A stretch of DNA of 64,000 nt, taken from Orychophragmus violaceus. Lineage: Eukaryota > Streptophyta > Magnoliopsida > Brassicales > Brassicaceae. The stretch is from the NCBI GenBank assembly GCA_030180135.1, contig CM058237.1, forward strand, positions 101,010,489-101,074,488. The letters are read 5' to 3'. Position numbers and translations under genes: made by a program. Under the pieces are notes generated by a model that was not told the origin of the DNA, ran no database searches, and saw nothing but the letters and a program-made list of their open reading frames with translations. Numbering within the stretch: the stretch's first letter is position 1; each line of letters opens with the position of its first letter. This document shows positions 13,601 to 24,097 of this stretch, piece by piece.

Positions 13601-14640
13601 GCAGGAACTTTCGCTCCATTCCCAACTCGTAGCTCCACTTGTCCTTGCTTCAGCCTTCTACTGTTGCTGAGTGCCTGCATATTAGTACAAATATGAGCCC
13701 CACAACCAGTATCCATAACCCATGAGGTATTATCAGAAGTAGTTGTATTAACTTCTATAACAAAAATACCCGATGAAGAAGTCTCGAGAGTCTTCTTCTT
13801 CAATTCCTTTAGACCTTCTTGGAATTTCTTACATTCTCTCCTCCAATGCCCTGGTTCTTTACAGAACCTGCAGATGTCAGTAGGCCCAGCCTTAGACTTG
13901 GGCTTGGGCTTTGGCGTGTCCTTGTCCGAGACTTGGACAGCCTTAGCCTTTCCCTTATCCTTAGCAGAGGATTTCTTAAACCCCTTGCCCTTCTGTACCA
14001 TAAGCACATTGGGGTCTTTGGCGGTTTTCCTCAAATTGGGCTCTGCAGTCTTGAGCATTCCGTGAAGCTCAGGCAATGTCTTACTCAAGCCATGCATATT
14101 AAAGTTCAGAATGAACTGATCATAGCTTGCAGGTAAAGACTGCAGAACGATGTCGCAGGCAAGTTCCTGGCTGATAGGGCAGTCGAGTTTCTGAAGATGA
14201 TCGAGATAACCCATCATCTTCATGACATGAGGACTCACTGCCGCATTTGCAGCCAACTTACAGTCTAAGAGGTTCTTAACTGTCTGAAACCTCTCAGTCC
14301 TTGCTTGCTCCTGAAAAAGCGATTTCAGGCTTGCCATTATCTCGATGGGTGACAATACACTCTCGAACTGCATTTGCAGCTCAGCAGTCATTGTCGCCAA
14401 CATCAGGCAATAGACATCATTTTCATCTGACGAATGCTTTTCCCAAGCATTATGCAGAGTCCTGGCGGCATTGTTAGGAGGCCTCTCGGGGAGGGGATCA
14501 CGAAGGACATAATCCTTCTTCTCCTGCTTGAGGACCAGCCTCAAGTTCCTTGACCACGTCAGGAAGTTCGTTCCAGTCAGCTTCTCCTTCTCGAGAACAG
14601 ACCGGATTGAGAATGTGTTTTGTGTGCTTGTAGTAGTCAT
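10654..14640 (-). CDS. Copia-C gag-pol polyprotein
   Basis: This is an intact 1328-residue polyprotein that would supply capsid, protease, integrase, reverse transcriptase and RNase H for cytoplasmic reverse transcription and nuclear integration. The start at 14640 is preferred over the in-frame ATG at 14724. It matches the start of Copia-D, and the upstream 28 codons come from AT-rich leader. Domains in order: gag; zinc knuckle CRFCKEPGHWRREC about residue 257; protease DTGCGAH about 310; integrase zinc finger with WHCRLGH about 440; integrase catalytic D in HTDVCGP and SDRGGEY about 567; reverse transcriptase with YVDD about 1000; RNase H with TDASF about 1170. The stop is followed by the 3' non-coding tract. 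A TTTCAG acceptor-like site ends two bases before the ATG. The exact Copia lineage is not assigned. Confidence 0.95.
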   Translation of the reverse strand: MTTTSTQNTFSIRSVLEKEKLTGTNFLTWSRNLRLVLKQEKKDYVLRDPLPERPPNNAARTLHNAWEKHSSDENDVYCLMLATMTAELQMQFESVLSPIEIMASLKSLFQEQARTERFQTVKNLLDCKLAANAAVSPHVMKMMGYLDHLQKLDCPISQELACDIVLQSLPASYDQFILNFNMHGLSKTLPELHGMLKTAEPNLRKTAKDPNVLMVQKGKGFKKSSAKDKGKAKAVQVSDKDTPKPKPKSKAGPTDICRFCKEPGHWRRECKKFQEGLKELKKKTLETSSSGIFVIEVNTTTSDNTSWVMDTGCGAHICTNMQALSNSRRLKQGQVELRVGNGAKVPALAVGTYLLSLPSGLILELNNCYFVPAISRNIISISLLDLEGYDFSVKNKLCSFNRNNLFYGCAPLTSGLYILDQSAPIYNIDTKRFKPNEENRTFLWHCRLGHISEKRIKRLHSNGLLGSFDFESCEKCESCMMGKMTRAPFNKPNERASDLLGLIHTDVCGPMSTNARGNYQYFITFTDDFSRYGYVYLMKHKSESFEKFREFQNEVQNQLGKSIKALRSDRGGEYLSQEFSDHLRECGIVSQLTPPGTPQWNGVSERRNRTLLDMVRSMMSHTDLPISLWGYALLTAVFTLNRAPSKAVAKTPYELWTGVAPVLSYLRIWGCEAYVKRLISDKLTPKSDKCYFIGYPKETKAYYFYLRSENKIFVARDCNFLEREFLSKKDSGSKVLLEEIQDEQDTAQPNEEEQQEDLQEIVEPEPVVPEVPEVRRSGRIRHEPERYQGFLVTNCHDLLIIDGDEPSNFNQAMMGPDSSKWRKATDSEMDSMSVNQVFSLVDLPAGVKAIECKWIFKKKIDVDGNVQIYKARLVAKGFRQVHGVDYDETYSPVAMMKSIRILLATAAFHDYEIWQMDVKTAFLNGILEEDVYMTQPDGYIDPKNAGKVCKLHKSIYGLKQASRSWNLRFDEAIKQFDFIRNEEEQCVYKKTSGSKIVFLILYVDDILLLGNDIPMLKSVKDWLGSCFSMKDMGEAAYVLGIRIYRDRSRRLIGLCQDSYIDKVLQRFSMKDSKKGFTPMVHGTTLSKKQSPTTAAELERMKNIPYASAIGSIMYAMICTRPDVAYALSMTSRYQSNPGENHWIAVKNILKYLRHTKDKFLVYGGSDVLKVSGFTDASFQTDQDDFRSQSGYIFCLNGGAISWRSSKQDTVADSTTEAEYIAASEAAKEAVWIRKFIIELGVIPNAAEPLALFCDNNGAIAQAKEPRSHQKSKHVLRRFHLIRDIINRKEVKISRVQTDDNVADPLTKPLPRPKLEFLTEAVGIRDIEM

Positions 14641-16279
14641 AGCTGAAATATATAGATAAAAAAGGTTATTAGTTAATATGTTCAATATGATTAATCTTGT
14701 ATTATACTTAATATGATTAATCACGCATTATATTCAATAACATAAGTTACCCTCAATAGAATATAATGATTCCAAGATCCACATATAACTAAGATCAAAG
14801 TGGGCCACTGGCCATCACCCAACCTTAGCTTATATCGGTAAGCCCTATGTCGGCTAATTATATCCGTGATATAACTCTTGGTTGTGAATCTGGGCCCGAG
14901 GCCCAATCCACTCTGATGTCTCAAGGCCCGGGACTCCCGATGGCCTAGTCAAGAAAACCAGACTATACAGTCATGTAATCATTAATGTCTGGGACTCCCA
15001 ATGACATTTATGAATCACAAACCGTCTTATCCACGCAAAAGTAGACACCCTCACACTGTAAGGCCATGAATACAATTGAATGGGCTTCGACAGCTGACAT
15101 AGACTGGACAAGACATCCAACGCTTGATATTATTTGAGGTTTGTAGGTTTATTAAAATTTCATCCCAAAATAGAAGATTACTATTTTGGAAAACTTTCCT
15201 TTTTGGGAAACCTACTAATTTTGGAAACTTTCTAAAATAGAAACTTTTAATTATAGAAATTTCCTAAAATCCAAAACATGCAAATCTAGAAACTTCTAAT
15301 TTGAGAAACTTTCTAATTTCAAAATTTTGGAAACTTATTAATTTAAAATCGATTTTATAATTTTTATAAAAATAAATTTTAAATTAATTCTGAAGAAAAG
15401 ACTCAAATAATTGGCCCAATTGTTTTAACTTCTTGGCCCGAGGCCCAAGAATTGGTCCATGTCCAAGACATAACCCAATTGTCCAATTAAATGACATAAC
15501 CGGTCTGGTTCATTAAAATTGGTCTAACCAAAATTAATTACTACGATGACCACAATTGTCAACCGGTTATTTACTAAACCGGATTTTCTCAATTTATTTG
15601 GTCCAACCAAATCAAATTAGAAAACCACTGGTTTAGGCACTAAATCCAATAATTATTTCGACATTGGATTTCTTATCCCGGTTTAACCAGAACTTAATAA
15701 ATTTATTAAGTCTGTTTATTAAACCAAGACGATTAAGTTTTTAATTGTCTTAAACCGAACCACCACAAGCCTAACCGAAACCGGTTCGAGCCAAACCGAA
15801 AACGACCAATTAGGTCACGGCCGCAAGCATGACCGCGATCGTGCATGATCCGGACAGCCGCAAGCCTCATGATCGGGACGGGCTCGGCTTGTGATCGGGA
15901 CGGGAGCGTGATCGTCGAGTCGGGTCGTTGGCTTCACACGATCGCCGAGTGATCGGGACAGCAACACACGCGAGCGGGACGACGAGGCAACGGGACGCGA
16001 TCCTTGCGATCGATCCAATCGATCCGATCGGTCCATCCTCGCACGCAAGCGATCGATCGGCCATGATCACGCGATCGATCCATGATCGATCCGTGCATCA
16101 AAACGATCGGCCGACGCATACCAAACCTTGTTTGGTCCATGCGATTTCATTGTTAGGGTTTTAGGTTTTTAATTTGTTTCTTAAGTGTTTTACAAATCAG
16201 ATTCAAGAAATACTCAGATTCAAAACACTTCTTAAACAATCCTAAAACATGATTCTAAACAAGAAAAACCACAGAACCT
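14641..16279 (-). other. Copia-C untranslated leader
   Basis: About 1.6 kb lies between primer site and gag. The part nearest the primer site (15820-16110) is GC-rich and crowded with CGATCG and GATCGATC palindromes; the rest is AT-rich. It aligns in part with the Copia-D leader. Several short open frames here are incidental to the palindromes. Confidence 0.7.
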
Positions 16280-16292
16280 GGCTCTGATACCA
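16280..16292 (-). other. Copia-C primer binding site
   Basis: The reverse complement is TGGTATCAGAGCC, one base from the 5' LTR at 16294; initiator methionine tRNA type. Confidence 0.85.
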
Positions 16293-16293
16293 C

Positions 16294-16932
16294 TGAAGGA
16301 ATGTTTAGTGTTAATCCAGATTCAATTCTCAGATTCAACAGTCCTAAACATGCAGATCTAGGTTCTCTTGATTAGAAACTTAATGGATCTCACCTTATAC
16401 CTGTTTGTGCAGCGGAAAGAGATGGTATGGGTCAGAGATCAGCAGAACCACCAAGGGATGGATCCTCCAAAGGCTCACACACGCAATCACAGAAAATGGC
16501 TGCTAGACCGAGCAGAGAGAGGCCGCAGAGAGAGAGAGTTTTCGGCGCCTAGGGAGGGTTAGGGTTAGGGAGAATTAGGCTTGGTTTTATTTATAAAACC
16601 CTTCTCTAATTCTTTTGGGCTTTTGGGCCCAAATTCCCAGTCTAATTAAATTCCTCAGATTTAATCAGACCCATTAATCTCTCTCTAAGTTCGGTAAATG
16701 CCTAGCACTTTTACCGTACTTCTGCTAAGCCGTTTCCTCATAGTTTCCTGTTAGCTTAAGCGTGTGACCCATATGGGATCATATAATAAAGGCAATAAGT
16801 CCAAGACTTATAGATCATGAGCGGACTCTAGCAAGCCATCATGACCCCCAGTATTATATGACTTATGTCTGATCATTGACATACTCTTACTTTCTAGAGA
16901 CAGTACATAGATTACTGGACATAATTCCAACA
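16294..16932 (-). repeat. Copia-C 5' LTR (right copy)
   Basis: This 639-bp LTR is nearly identical to 9165-9803 and carries the element's promoter. The sense-strand TATAAATA lies at 16588-16595. Confidence 0.92.
16588..16595 (-). promoter_or_regulatory. Predicted TATA box of Copia-C 5' LTR
   Basis: TATAAATA on the minus strand lies within the LTR, with transcription expected to start about 30 bases downstream near the CCTAACCCTAACCC run (about 16557-16570). Predicted from sequence only. Confidence 0.5.
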
Positions 16933-16937
16933 CTATA

Positions 16938-17701
16938 ATCCCTTCGTCGCTATATCTCGATATGGCATAAGGCAAGAGACTGTGTCATCCTTATTATAGC
17001 CAACATCATGTTCATCGAATTCCTGATCTATACTGATAAAAAAACGACTGACAATCACCTCGTTTGAGCACGGCCATGCATTTTCTCAGTATCAAATCTT
17101 CGATGGGCCCTGAGATATTTATCTCCCGTTCTAGGAGGGACAAATCCCATCTTGTTCCATCCATGTTTCTACACATACTTCATGATACGCCTAAGCAATG
17201 CCGTTATAGCCGCCAGTTACGGAACGACGTTTGACAAGGTCAAAACGCACCAATTCATATGCTAGAAAGCATGATGAACTCAGGTCTAAGGACTATACTC
17301 TATAGTCGTAATGAGAACCTCCCATGACACTGATATAACTGTCCTGTGGAGTTCTCATTAAGCGGGTCATGTCCGATCATATGTTATAATCGTATCATTG
17401 ACTCCATGAAACTTAGTCCAACAGTCACCTCACATACTAGTCTCCCGCGGTTATTGGTGCCCCACTTCAATAACCTTGACTAGGGCCAATCATAATTTTA
17501 TGTCATCTTTTACTTATAGGGTTTCATGATCAAGTCCTCAACTTGATGACATATATGATGACCATAAAGTACTTTGGGACCATTACTTAATTATCCAATA
17601 ATTAAATAATACTGATGTCAATTTTAACTTACACAAACTTTGCCATAGCATGTCTATGTAAAGATCATAACATAACTAAATAACTCCCACTAGAATCAAG
17701 A
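16938..17701 (-). other. Copia-B 3' non-coding tract
   Basis: This is the non-coding region between the Copia-B pol stop and the Copia-C insertion. It has the conserved boxes at 17091-17161 and 17276-17308 and the hairpin at 17450-17476. No open frame is supported. Confidence 0.75.
17450..17476 (-). promoter_or_regulatory. Conserved 3' hairpin, Copia-B copy
   Basis: The sense strand reads GGTTATTG, an 11-base loop, then CAATAACC, a perfect 8-bp stem. Compared with Copia-D, stem position 5 has changed from G-C to A-T on both arms. Confidence 0.65.
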
Positions 17702-17763
17702 TCATCTCTTCAGATATCTAATACCTACAGCAAGAGAATAAATCTCGTGCTTAGGTTGTGGAA
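17702..17763 (-). pseudogene. Copia-B pol, last 20 codons
   Basis: Sense-strand translation gives PQPKHEIYSLAVGIRYLK and ends at TGA (17702-17704), matching the C-termini of Copia-C and Copia-D. The gene is cut at 17764 by Copia-D and resumes at 35161. Confidence 0.8.
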
Positions 17764-18404
17764 TGTTGGGAATGTCCTGAAATCTAATGTACTATCTCTA
17801 GAAAGTATGATAAGTGTCGAGATCAGACATAAGTCATAAATACTGGGTGATCATGATGACTTGCTAGAGCCCGCTCTTGATCTATAAGTTTAGGACTTAT
17901 TACCAGTATTGTATGATCTCAAAGGGTCACACACCATAGCTAACGGGAAAGTTAAATGGAATTAATACGGTAAGATGCAAGGCATTTACTGTATTTGTAC
18001 AGAGAATTGGGCCAGACAAAATACAGTCTTTTTGTCTGATTTGGGTCTTGGGCCCAATAGCCTGATAAGCCATTAGTTTAATTACTTGGGACCATAAAAC
18101 AAAGAGAGAGGCGCCACTTAGCGAAGGGTCTGCGATTTCTTTTAGGTCTGGCCGTCCTCTCTCTCTCGGTTGTTCCAACTTTGGTCTAGCAGCCTGATCC
18201 AGTAGCTTGTAAGAGTGTGGATACCTAGGAGGAGCCGGTTATCATCAGCTCTTATAGATCTCGATATTCCTTTGATCAATCCGCTGCAATCACAAGGTAA
18301 TGATCCTGATCTGTTTATGATTCAACTGCAAATCACCTAGATCCTAGTTGATTATGTTAGGTTGTAATCTGATAATTACACCAATGAACACACATAATCC
18401 TACA
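17764..18404 (+). repeat. Copia-D 5' LTR
   Basis: This 641-bp LTR preserves the empty target site of the LARD (the CT run near 18147-18159), which proves that the interruption of the right LTR is an insertion. Its start resembles that of the Copia-A LTR. Confidence 0.92.
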
Positions 18405-18405
18405 G

Positions 18406-18418
18406 TGGTATCAGAGCC
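18406..18418 (+). other. Copia-D primer binding site
   Basis: TGGTATCAGAGCC lies one base after the LTR; initiator methionine tRNA type. Confidence 0.85.
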
Positions 18419-19889
18419 TAGGTCGTTAGGTTTTTGCTGTTTGGATCATATTTAGGTTGTTTTAATGTTTAGAATCGAATTTGGCTTAAGAAATTTGATT
18501 AGAAAACTTAAAAACCTAAGTATATGAATCGCATAATCCGATTGAAACCCATCGGTATGCGATGTGATCGCCCGTGTCGATCGACGAGGGAGCGAGATAT
18601 CGATCGATATGAATCGGATCGATTGCTTCTCGCTGTCCCGATGACCCGATCGCAACGAGCTGATGCACGCCGGTATCGATCGACGCAGGAGCGTGATATC
18701 GATCGATACACTGGCGAGAGATACGGTCCGCGAGTAGCCAATCGGTTCAACCGAGCTTCGCGGTTCGTTCTTACCAAACCCGCGACAATGAACCGATCAA
18801 ACCGATTGTGGTTCATTGTCAGCTTTAGCTTAAACCGCAGGTTAGGTCAAAATTGGCTAAAACACAAGGTGTTTCTTCCTGATTTTGGACTTAACCGAAC
18901 CGATCCAATTTAATTGGTGGTTCAAGCGGTTAACCCAAATCGCGGTTTGCTGGAAATTATTTAATACAATTGGTATTATTTAATTTCTGGTTAAACCGGA
19001 TTTAAATTCAAAATTGAATTTTAACCTAAACCGAAGGCTGGTCTAAGTTTGATTTGGTTGGACCAAATAATTTAGAGCTGGTCTGGTTTAGTAAATAACC
19101 AGTTGGATTTAGTAGTTAATTTGGTCTTGAACCAGAATTAATGAACCGACTCGGTTATGTCAAATTATTGGGCCAATTGGAATTCTGTGGTCTTGGGCCT
19201 ATAATTTGTGACCCAACCGAAAACTTTAATAAAACATTAAATTAGAAAGTTTCTTTGATTAGAAGTTACTAATTTTGGCATGATAAGAAATTTTTAAATA
19301 TAGTAGGTTTCCTAAAATAGAAAGTTTCCATATTTAAGTTACCTGAATTGGAAAGTTTCCCAAAATAGTAATCTTCTATTTTTGGAAAGAAAACCTAAAA
19401 TCCTCAAAACCAATATCAAGCTTGGATGTCTTGCCCAATCTTGTCAGCTACTTAACGCTTATTCAATTACAGATATGGCTTACAGTGTGAGGTGTCTGTT
19501 TTTGCGTAAGTAAAGTAGTATATAGTCACTAATTTCATTGGGAGTCCCAGATTTTAGTGATTATTTGGCTGTAAGAGATTGGTTTCCTTGACTGGGCCAT
19601 CGGGAGTCCCGGGCCTTGAGACATCTGGTGAATTGGACCTTGGGCCCAATCCACAACCGAGAGTTATATAGATATAACTAGCTGTGTGCATGCTTACCAA
19701 GTAAAGCTAATTCCGGGTGACGGCCAGTGGCCCACTTTGGTTTTGGTTGAACATGGGTCTCGGAATCATTGCATTCTTATGAGGTTGAACAAAGAAATTT
19801 TGAATGCAATGCGAGTTTTCTTATAAGTTTTTAAGATTACTCTTTTATGAACTAAATAACTAAAACTCTATTGTCTCATAATTTCAGCT
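18419..19889 (+). other. Copia-D untranslated leader
   Basis: About 1.5 kb. Positions 18566-18715 contain paired tcgatcga and atcgatcgat palindromes; the remainder is AT-rich and rich in aaccgg/ccggtt words. It ends with atttcag at 19881-19887, two bases before the gag ATG, a good 3' splice-site match. Confidence 0.7.
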
Positions 19890-22800
19890 ATGTCAAGCAC
19901 AACAACTCAAAACACTTTCTCGATCCGGTCTGCCCTTGAGAAGGACAAACTGAACGGATCAAACTTCCTGAACTGGTCCAGGAACCTGAGACTTGTGCTC
20001 AGGCAGGAGAAGAAGGCTTATGTCCTTGAAAGAGTTCTCCCCCCTAGACCTGCGAATAATGCCACACAAGCTGTGAAGAATGCTTGGGATACGCATTCCA
20101 AGCATTCTTCAGATGCTAATGACGTGGTTTGCCTAATGTTGGCGACAATGGCTCCCGATCTGCAGATTCAGTGGGAAGGCCTGACTTGTCCCATGGAACT
20201 GATGGCAAACCTGAAAGCGTTGTTTCAAGAGCAGGCTCGTACAGAGAGATTCCAAACTGTTAAGAATCTCTTGGACTGTAAAATGGCTAAGGATGCAGCA
20301 GTGAGTCCACATGTTCTGAAAATGATGGGTTATCTCGATCATTTGACTAGACTCGACTGTCCTATAAGCCAAGAGCTTGCTTGTGATATCGTTCTGCAGT
20401 CTCTTACTCCTGCATATGACCAGTTCACCTTGAACTATAATATGCATGGGTTGACAAAGACTTTGCCTGAGCTACATGGTATGCTCAAGACTGCAGAACC
20501 TAATCTGAAGAAGGCCAAGGACCCGTCTGTACTCATGGTGCAGAAGGGCAAGGGTTTTAAGAAATCTGCTGCAGACAAGGGAAAGGGCAAGGCTGTCCAC
20601 AACGAAAAGGCCAAACCCAAGCCCGTGTCTAAAGCTGGGCCTTCTGATATCTGCCACTTTTGCAAAGAGGCAGGGCATTATCGCAGGGACTGTAAGAAAT
20701 ACCAGGAAAGTCTGAAGGAGAAGAAGAAGTCCTTCGCGACTACATCTTCAGGTATTTTTGTTATTGAAGTAAATACTACTACTTCTGATAATACCACTTG
20801 GGTATTAGATACTGGATGTGGGGCTCATATTTGTACTAATGTGCAGGCGCTCAGCAACAGTAGAAGGTTGAAGCAAGGGCAAGTAGAGTTGCGGGTTGGC
20901 AATGGAGCGAAGGTTCCAGCACTGGCCGTTGGCACTTACTTGTTGTCTTTACCTTCTGGATTGATTTTAGAATTTGAGAATTGTTATTTTGTACCTGCTA
21001 TAAGCAGAAATATCATTTCAGTTTCATTGTTGGATTTACAAGGATTTGATTTTTCTATTAAGAATAAATTGTGTTCCTTTAATCTCAATGATATGTTCTA
21101 TGGCTGTGCCCCTCTTATTAATGGGCTGTACATGCTGGATCAATCTACTCCAGTATATAACATTAATACAAAACGGTTCAAATCTAACGAAGAAAATGAA
21201 ACGTTTCTCTGGCATTGTCGTTTAGGGCACATTAGTGAGAAACGCGTCAAGAGGCTCCATTCAAATGGACTCTTGGGCTCATTTGACTTTGAGTCTTGTG
21301 AGCAATGCGAATCTTGCCTAATGGGCAAAATGACACGGGCCCCTTTTAATAAACCTACAGAAAGGGCCAGTGAACTATTGGGCCTGATACATACTGACGT
21401 GTGTGGCCCAATGTCCACAAATGCTAGAGGAAACTATCAGTACTTCATTACATTCACTGATGATTTCAGTAGATATGGATATGTCTACTTGATGAAACAT
21501 AAGTCGGAAACCTTTGAGAAGTTCAAAGAATTCCAGAATGAAGTACATAACCAGCTTGGTAAAAGTATTAAGGCTCTTCGGTCGGACCGAGGAGGAGAAT
21601 ACTTGAGCCAGGAGTTCCGTGATCATCTGAGTGAGTGTGGGATCATCTCCCAACTCACACCTCCTGGAACACCTCAGTGGAATGGTGTGTCTGAGAGAAG
21701 GAATCGGACATTGTTAGATATGGTCCGATCCATGATGAGTCACACAGACCTTCCTATATCCCTTTGGGGATATGCTTTGCTGACCGCAACGTTCACACTG
21801 AACAGGGTGCCATCAAAATCAGTAGCAAAGACACCATATGAGTTATGGACTGGAAAAGCTCCAGCAATGTCTTTTCTCAGAATTTGGGGTTGTGAAGCCT
21901 ATGTCAAAAGATTAATCTCAGACAAGCTTACACCAAAATCTGACAAATGCTACTTCATTGGTTATCCTAGGGATACCAAGGCTTATTACTTCTATCTGCG
22001 ATCCGAGAACAAGATCTTTGTTGCTCGGGATTGTACTTTTCTTGAGAGGGAATTTCTCTCTAAGAAAGATAGTGGGAGTAAGGTACAACTTGATGAAATT
22101 CAAGAAGGACAGGAACCTGTTCAACCTAATGAGGAAGAACAGCAGGATGAATTACATGAAGTTGTAATAGAACCTGAACCTGAAGTACCTGAAGTTCGAA
22201 GATCCGGAAGGATCCGTCACGAACCCGATAGATATCAGGGATTCCTCGTGACGAATTGCCATGATCTTTTGATCATTGACGGTGATGAACCCTCAAACTT
22301 TGCAGAAGCCATGATGGGCCCTGACTCCTCAAAGTGGCGTGAAGCCACTGAATCCGAGATGGACTCCATGTCTGTCAACCGAGTGTTTTCACTGGTTGAC
22401 TTACCCGCTGGTGCGAAAGCCATCGAGTGTAAATGGATCTTCAAGAAGAAGATTGACATGGATGGAAATGTCCAGATTTACAAGGCCAGGTTGGTGGCAA
22501 AAGGTTTCAAGCAAATTCATGGTATAGACTATGATGAAACCTATTCACCAGTGGCCATGATGAAATCAATTCGGATTCTCCTAGCAACTGCCGCTTATTA
22601 TGATTATGAGATTTGGCAGATGGATGTGAAAACCGCCTTCCTGAATGGAATCTTGGAGGAGGATGTGTATATGACACAGCCTGACGGTTACATTGATCCT
22701 AAGAATGCTGGGAAAGTATGCAAACTTCATAAATCCATTTATGGATTGAAGCAAGCATCCAGGAGTTGGAATCTTCGTTTTGATGAGGCAATAAAGAATT

Positions 22801-23861
22801 TTGACTTCATCAGAAACAAAGAGGAACAATGTGTGTATAAGAAAACTAGTGGGAGCAAAGTGGCGTTTCTTATCCTATATGTCGATGACATATTGCTTCT
22901 TGGGAATGATATTCCAATGCTGAAGTCTGTTAAAGACTGGCTGGGAAGTTGTTTTTCCATGAAGGACATGGGTGAAGCCGCATATGTTCTTGGAATCCGA
23001 ATCTTTAGAGACAGATCTAAAAGGCTGGTTGGACTTTGTCAAGATTCTTATATAGACAAAGTCCTGCATCGATTCGGAATGGATAAATCCAAGAAAGGAT
23101 TCACGCCAATGATACATGGTGCTACACTAAGCAAGGATCAGTGTCCTAAAACACCTGATGAGCTTAAGCGCATGAGTAGGATTCCTTATGCTTCGGCTAT
23201 AGGATCTATCATGTATGCCATGATCTGTACTCGTCCTGATGTTGCTTATGCACTAAGCATGACGAGTAGGTACCAGTCTAATCCAGGTGAGAGTCACTGG
23301 ATTGCCGTAAAGAATATCCTGAAGTATTTGAGGAATACTAAGGATAAGTTCTTGGTTTACGGAGGAAGTGAAGTGCTTGAAATGAGTGGATTCACGGATG
23401 CAAGTTTTCAGACAGATAAAGATGATTTCCGGTCACAGTCTGGTTACATCTTCTGTCTGAATGGCGGTGCAGTAAGTTGGAAGAGCTCCAAGCAGAGCAC
23501 CGTGGCAGATTCCACAACTGAAGTTGAATACATCGCTGCTTCAGAAGCTGCGAAGGAAGGAGTTTGGATAAGGAACTTCATGATTGAACTCGGTGTATTC
23601 CCAAATGCCACTGAGCCTTTGACACTGTATTGTGACAACAATGGTGCAATTGCTCAAGCCAAGGAACCGAGACATCATCAGAAATCCAAACATATTATGA
23701 GAAGGTATCACCTGATTCGTGATATAGTGAATAGAGGTGAAGTGATGGTCAGCAGAGTTCCCACTGATGAGAATGTGGCTGACCCGTTGACAAAGCCACT
23801 CCCGAGACCTAAGCACGAGTTGCACACTGCTGCTGTAGGAATTAGAGATATTCAAATGTAA
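19890..23861 (+). CDS. Copia-D gag-pol polyprotein
   Basis: This intact 1323-residue polyprotein is a close relative of the Copia-C protein with many scattered differences, so the two are separate lineages within one family group. Domains: gag; zinc knuckle CHFCKEAGHYRRDC about residue 254; protease DTGCGAHICT about 307; integrase WHCRLGH about 440 and SDRGGEY about 565; reverse transcriptase with LYVDDILL about 997; RNase H with TDASF about 1169; C-terminus ending GIRDIQM before TAA. The start is the first ATG of the frame and fits the alignment with C. No stop or frameshift is visible, so it could still supply proteins in trans, even though its 3' LTR is interrupted. Confidence 0.95.
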   Translation: MSSTTTQNTFSIRSALEKDKLNGSNFLNWSRNLRLVLRQEKKAYVLERVLPPRPANNATQAVKNAWDTHSKHSSDANDVVCLMLATMAPDLQIQWEGLTCPMELMANLKALFQEQARTERFQTVKNLLDCKMAKDAAVSPHVLKMMGYLDHLTRLDCPISQELACDIVLQSLTPAYDQFTLNYNMHGLTKTLPELHGMLKTAEPNLKKAKDPSVLMVQKGKGFKKSAADKGKGKAVHNEKAKPKPVSKAGPSDICHFCKEAGHYRRDCKKYQESLKEKKKSFATTSSGIFVIEVNTTTSDNTTWVLDTGCGAHICTNVQALSNSRRLKQGQVELRVGNGAKVPALAVGTYLLSLPSGLILEFENCYFVPAISRNIISVSLLDLQGFDFSIKNKLCSFNLNDMFYGCAPLINGLYMLDQSTPVYNINTKRFKSNEENETFLWHCRLGHISEKRVKRLHSNGLLGSFDFESCEQCESCLMGKMTRAPFNKPTERASELLGLIHTDVCGPMSTNARGNYQYFITFTDDFSRYGYVYLMKHKSETFEKFKEFQNEVHNQLGKSIKALRSDRGGEYLSQEFRDHLSECGIISQLTPPGTPQWNGVSERRNRTLLDMVRSMMSHTDLPISLWGYALLTATFTLNRVPSKSVAKTPYELWTGKAPAMSFLRIWGCEAYVKRLISDKLTPKSDKCYFIGYPRDTKAYYFYLRSENKIFVARDCTFLEREFLSKKDSGSKVQLDEIQEGQEPVQPNEEEQQDELHEVVIEPEPEVPEVRRSGRIRHEPDRYQGFLVTNCHDLLIIDGDEPSNFAEAMMGPDSSKWREATESEMDSMSVNRVFSLVDLPAGAKAIECKWIFKKKIDMDGNVQIYKARLVAKGFKQIHGIDYDETYSPVAMMKSIRILLATAAYYDYEIWQMDVKTAFLNGILEEDVYMTQPDGYIDPKNAGKVCKLHKSIYGLKQASRSWNLRFDEAIKNFDFIRNKEEQCVYKKTSGSKVAFLILYVDDILLLGNDIPMLKSVKDWLGSCFSMKDMGEAAYVLGIRIFRDRSKRLVGLCQDSYIDKVLHRFGMDKSKKGFTPMIHGATLSKDQCPKTPDELKRMSRIPYASAIGSIMYAMICTRPDVAYALSMTSRYQSNPGESHWIAVKNILKYLRNTKDKFLVYGGSEVLEMSGFTDASFQTDKDDFRSQSGYIFCLNGGAVSWKSSKQSTVADSTTEVEYIAASEAAKEGVWIRNFMIELGVFPNATEPLTLYCDNNGAIAQAKEPRHHQKSKHIMRRYHLIRDIVNRGEVMVSRVPTDENVADPLTKPLPRPKHELHTAAVGIRDIQM

Positions 23862-24097
23862 TCTCTTTTTGAGTGGGAGTTGTGAGGGCTTTATTTTAGT
23901 TATTTTGATTGGTTCATGTAAACATTTTTTAAATGTTAATGAAATTTTATTTCTGGATTATTTTTAACTGTGATATAAAATAATCGTTCCAAAATGATTC
24001 ATGTCATTATATATGGGCCATCGAAGTACATGAGTAGAATTGATCCTGAAACCCCATGTTTAACGAAATGACATAAATCATAGTGTCCATAGTCGAA

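Larger units (their letters stand above)
9165..16932 (-). mobile_element. Copia-C, complete young Copia retrotransposon
   Basis: This 7768-bp element has TGAAGGAATG...TTCCAACA ends and TSD ctata at 9160-9164 and 16933-16937. The LTRs (9165-9803 and 16294-16932) are both 639 bp, and I found one difference (g versus t near 9780/16909). Primer site, purine tract and full gag-pol are present, so nothing essential is visibly missing. It sits in the 3' non-coding tract of Copia-B in the same orientation. Confidence 0.93.

Noticed and set aside
14641..14724. An upstream in-frame start for Copia-C gag at 14724
   Set aside because: The 28 extra residues are AT-rich leader translation and are absent from Copia-D, whose alignment starts at the later ATG.
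15815..16164. Overlapping open frames on both strands in the Copia-C leader
   Set aside because: The palindromic CGATCG sequence lacks stop codons in several frames. The proteins are simple Arg/Asp/Ser-rich translations of it.
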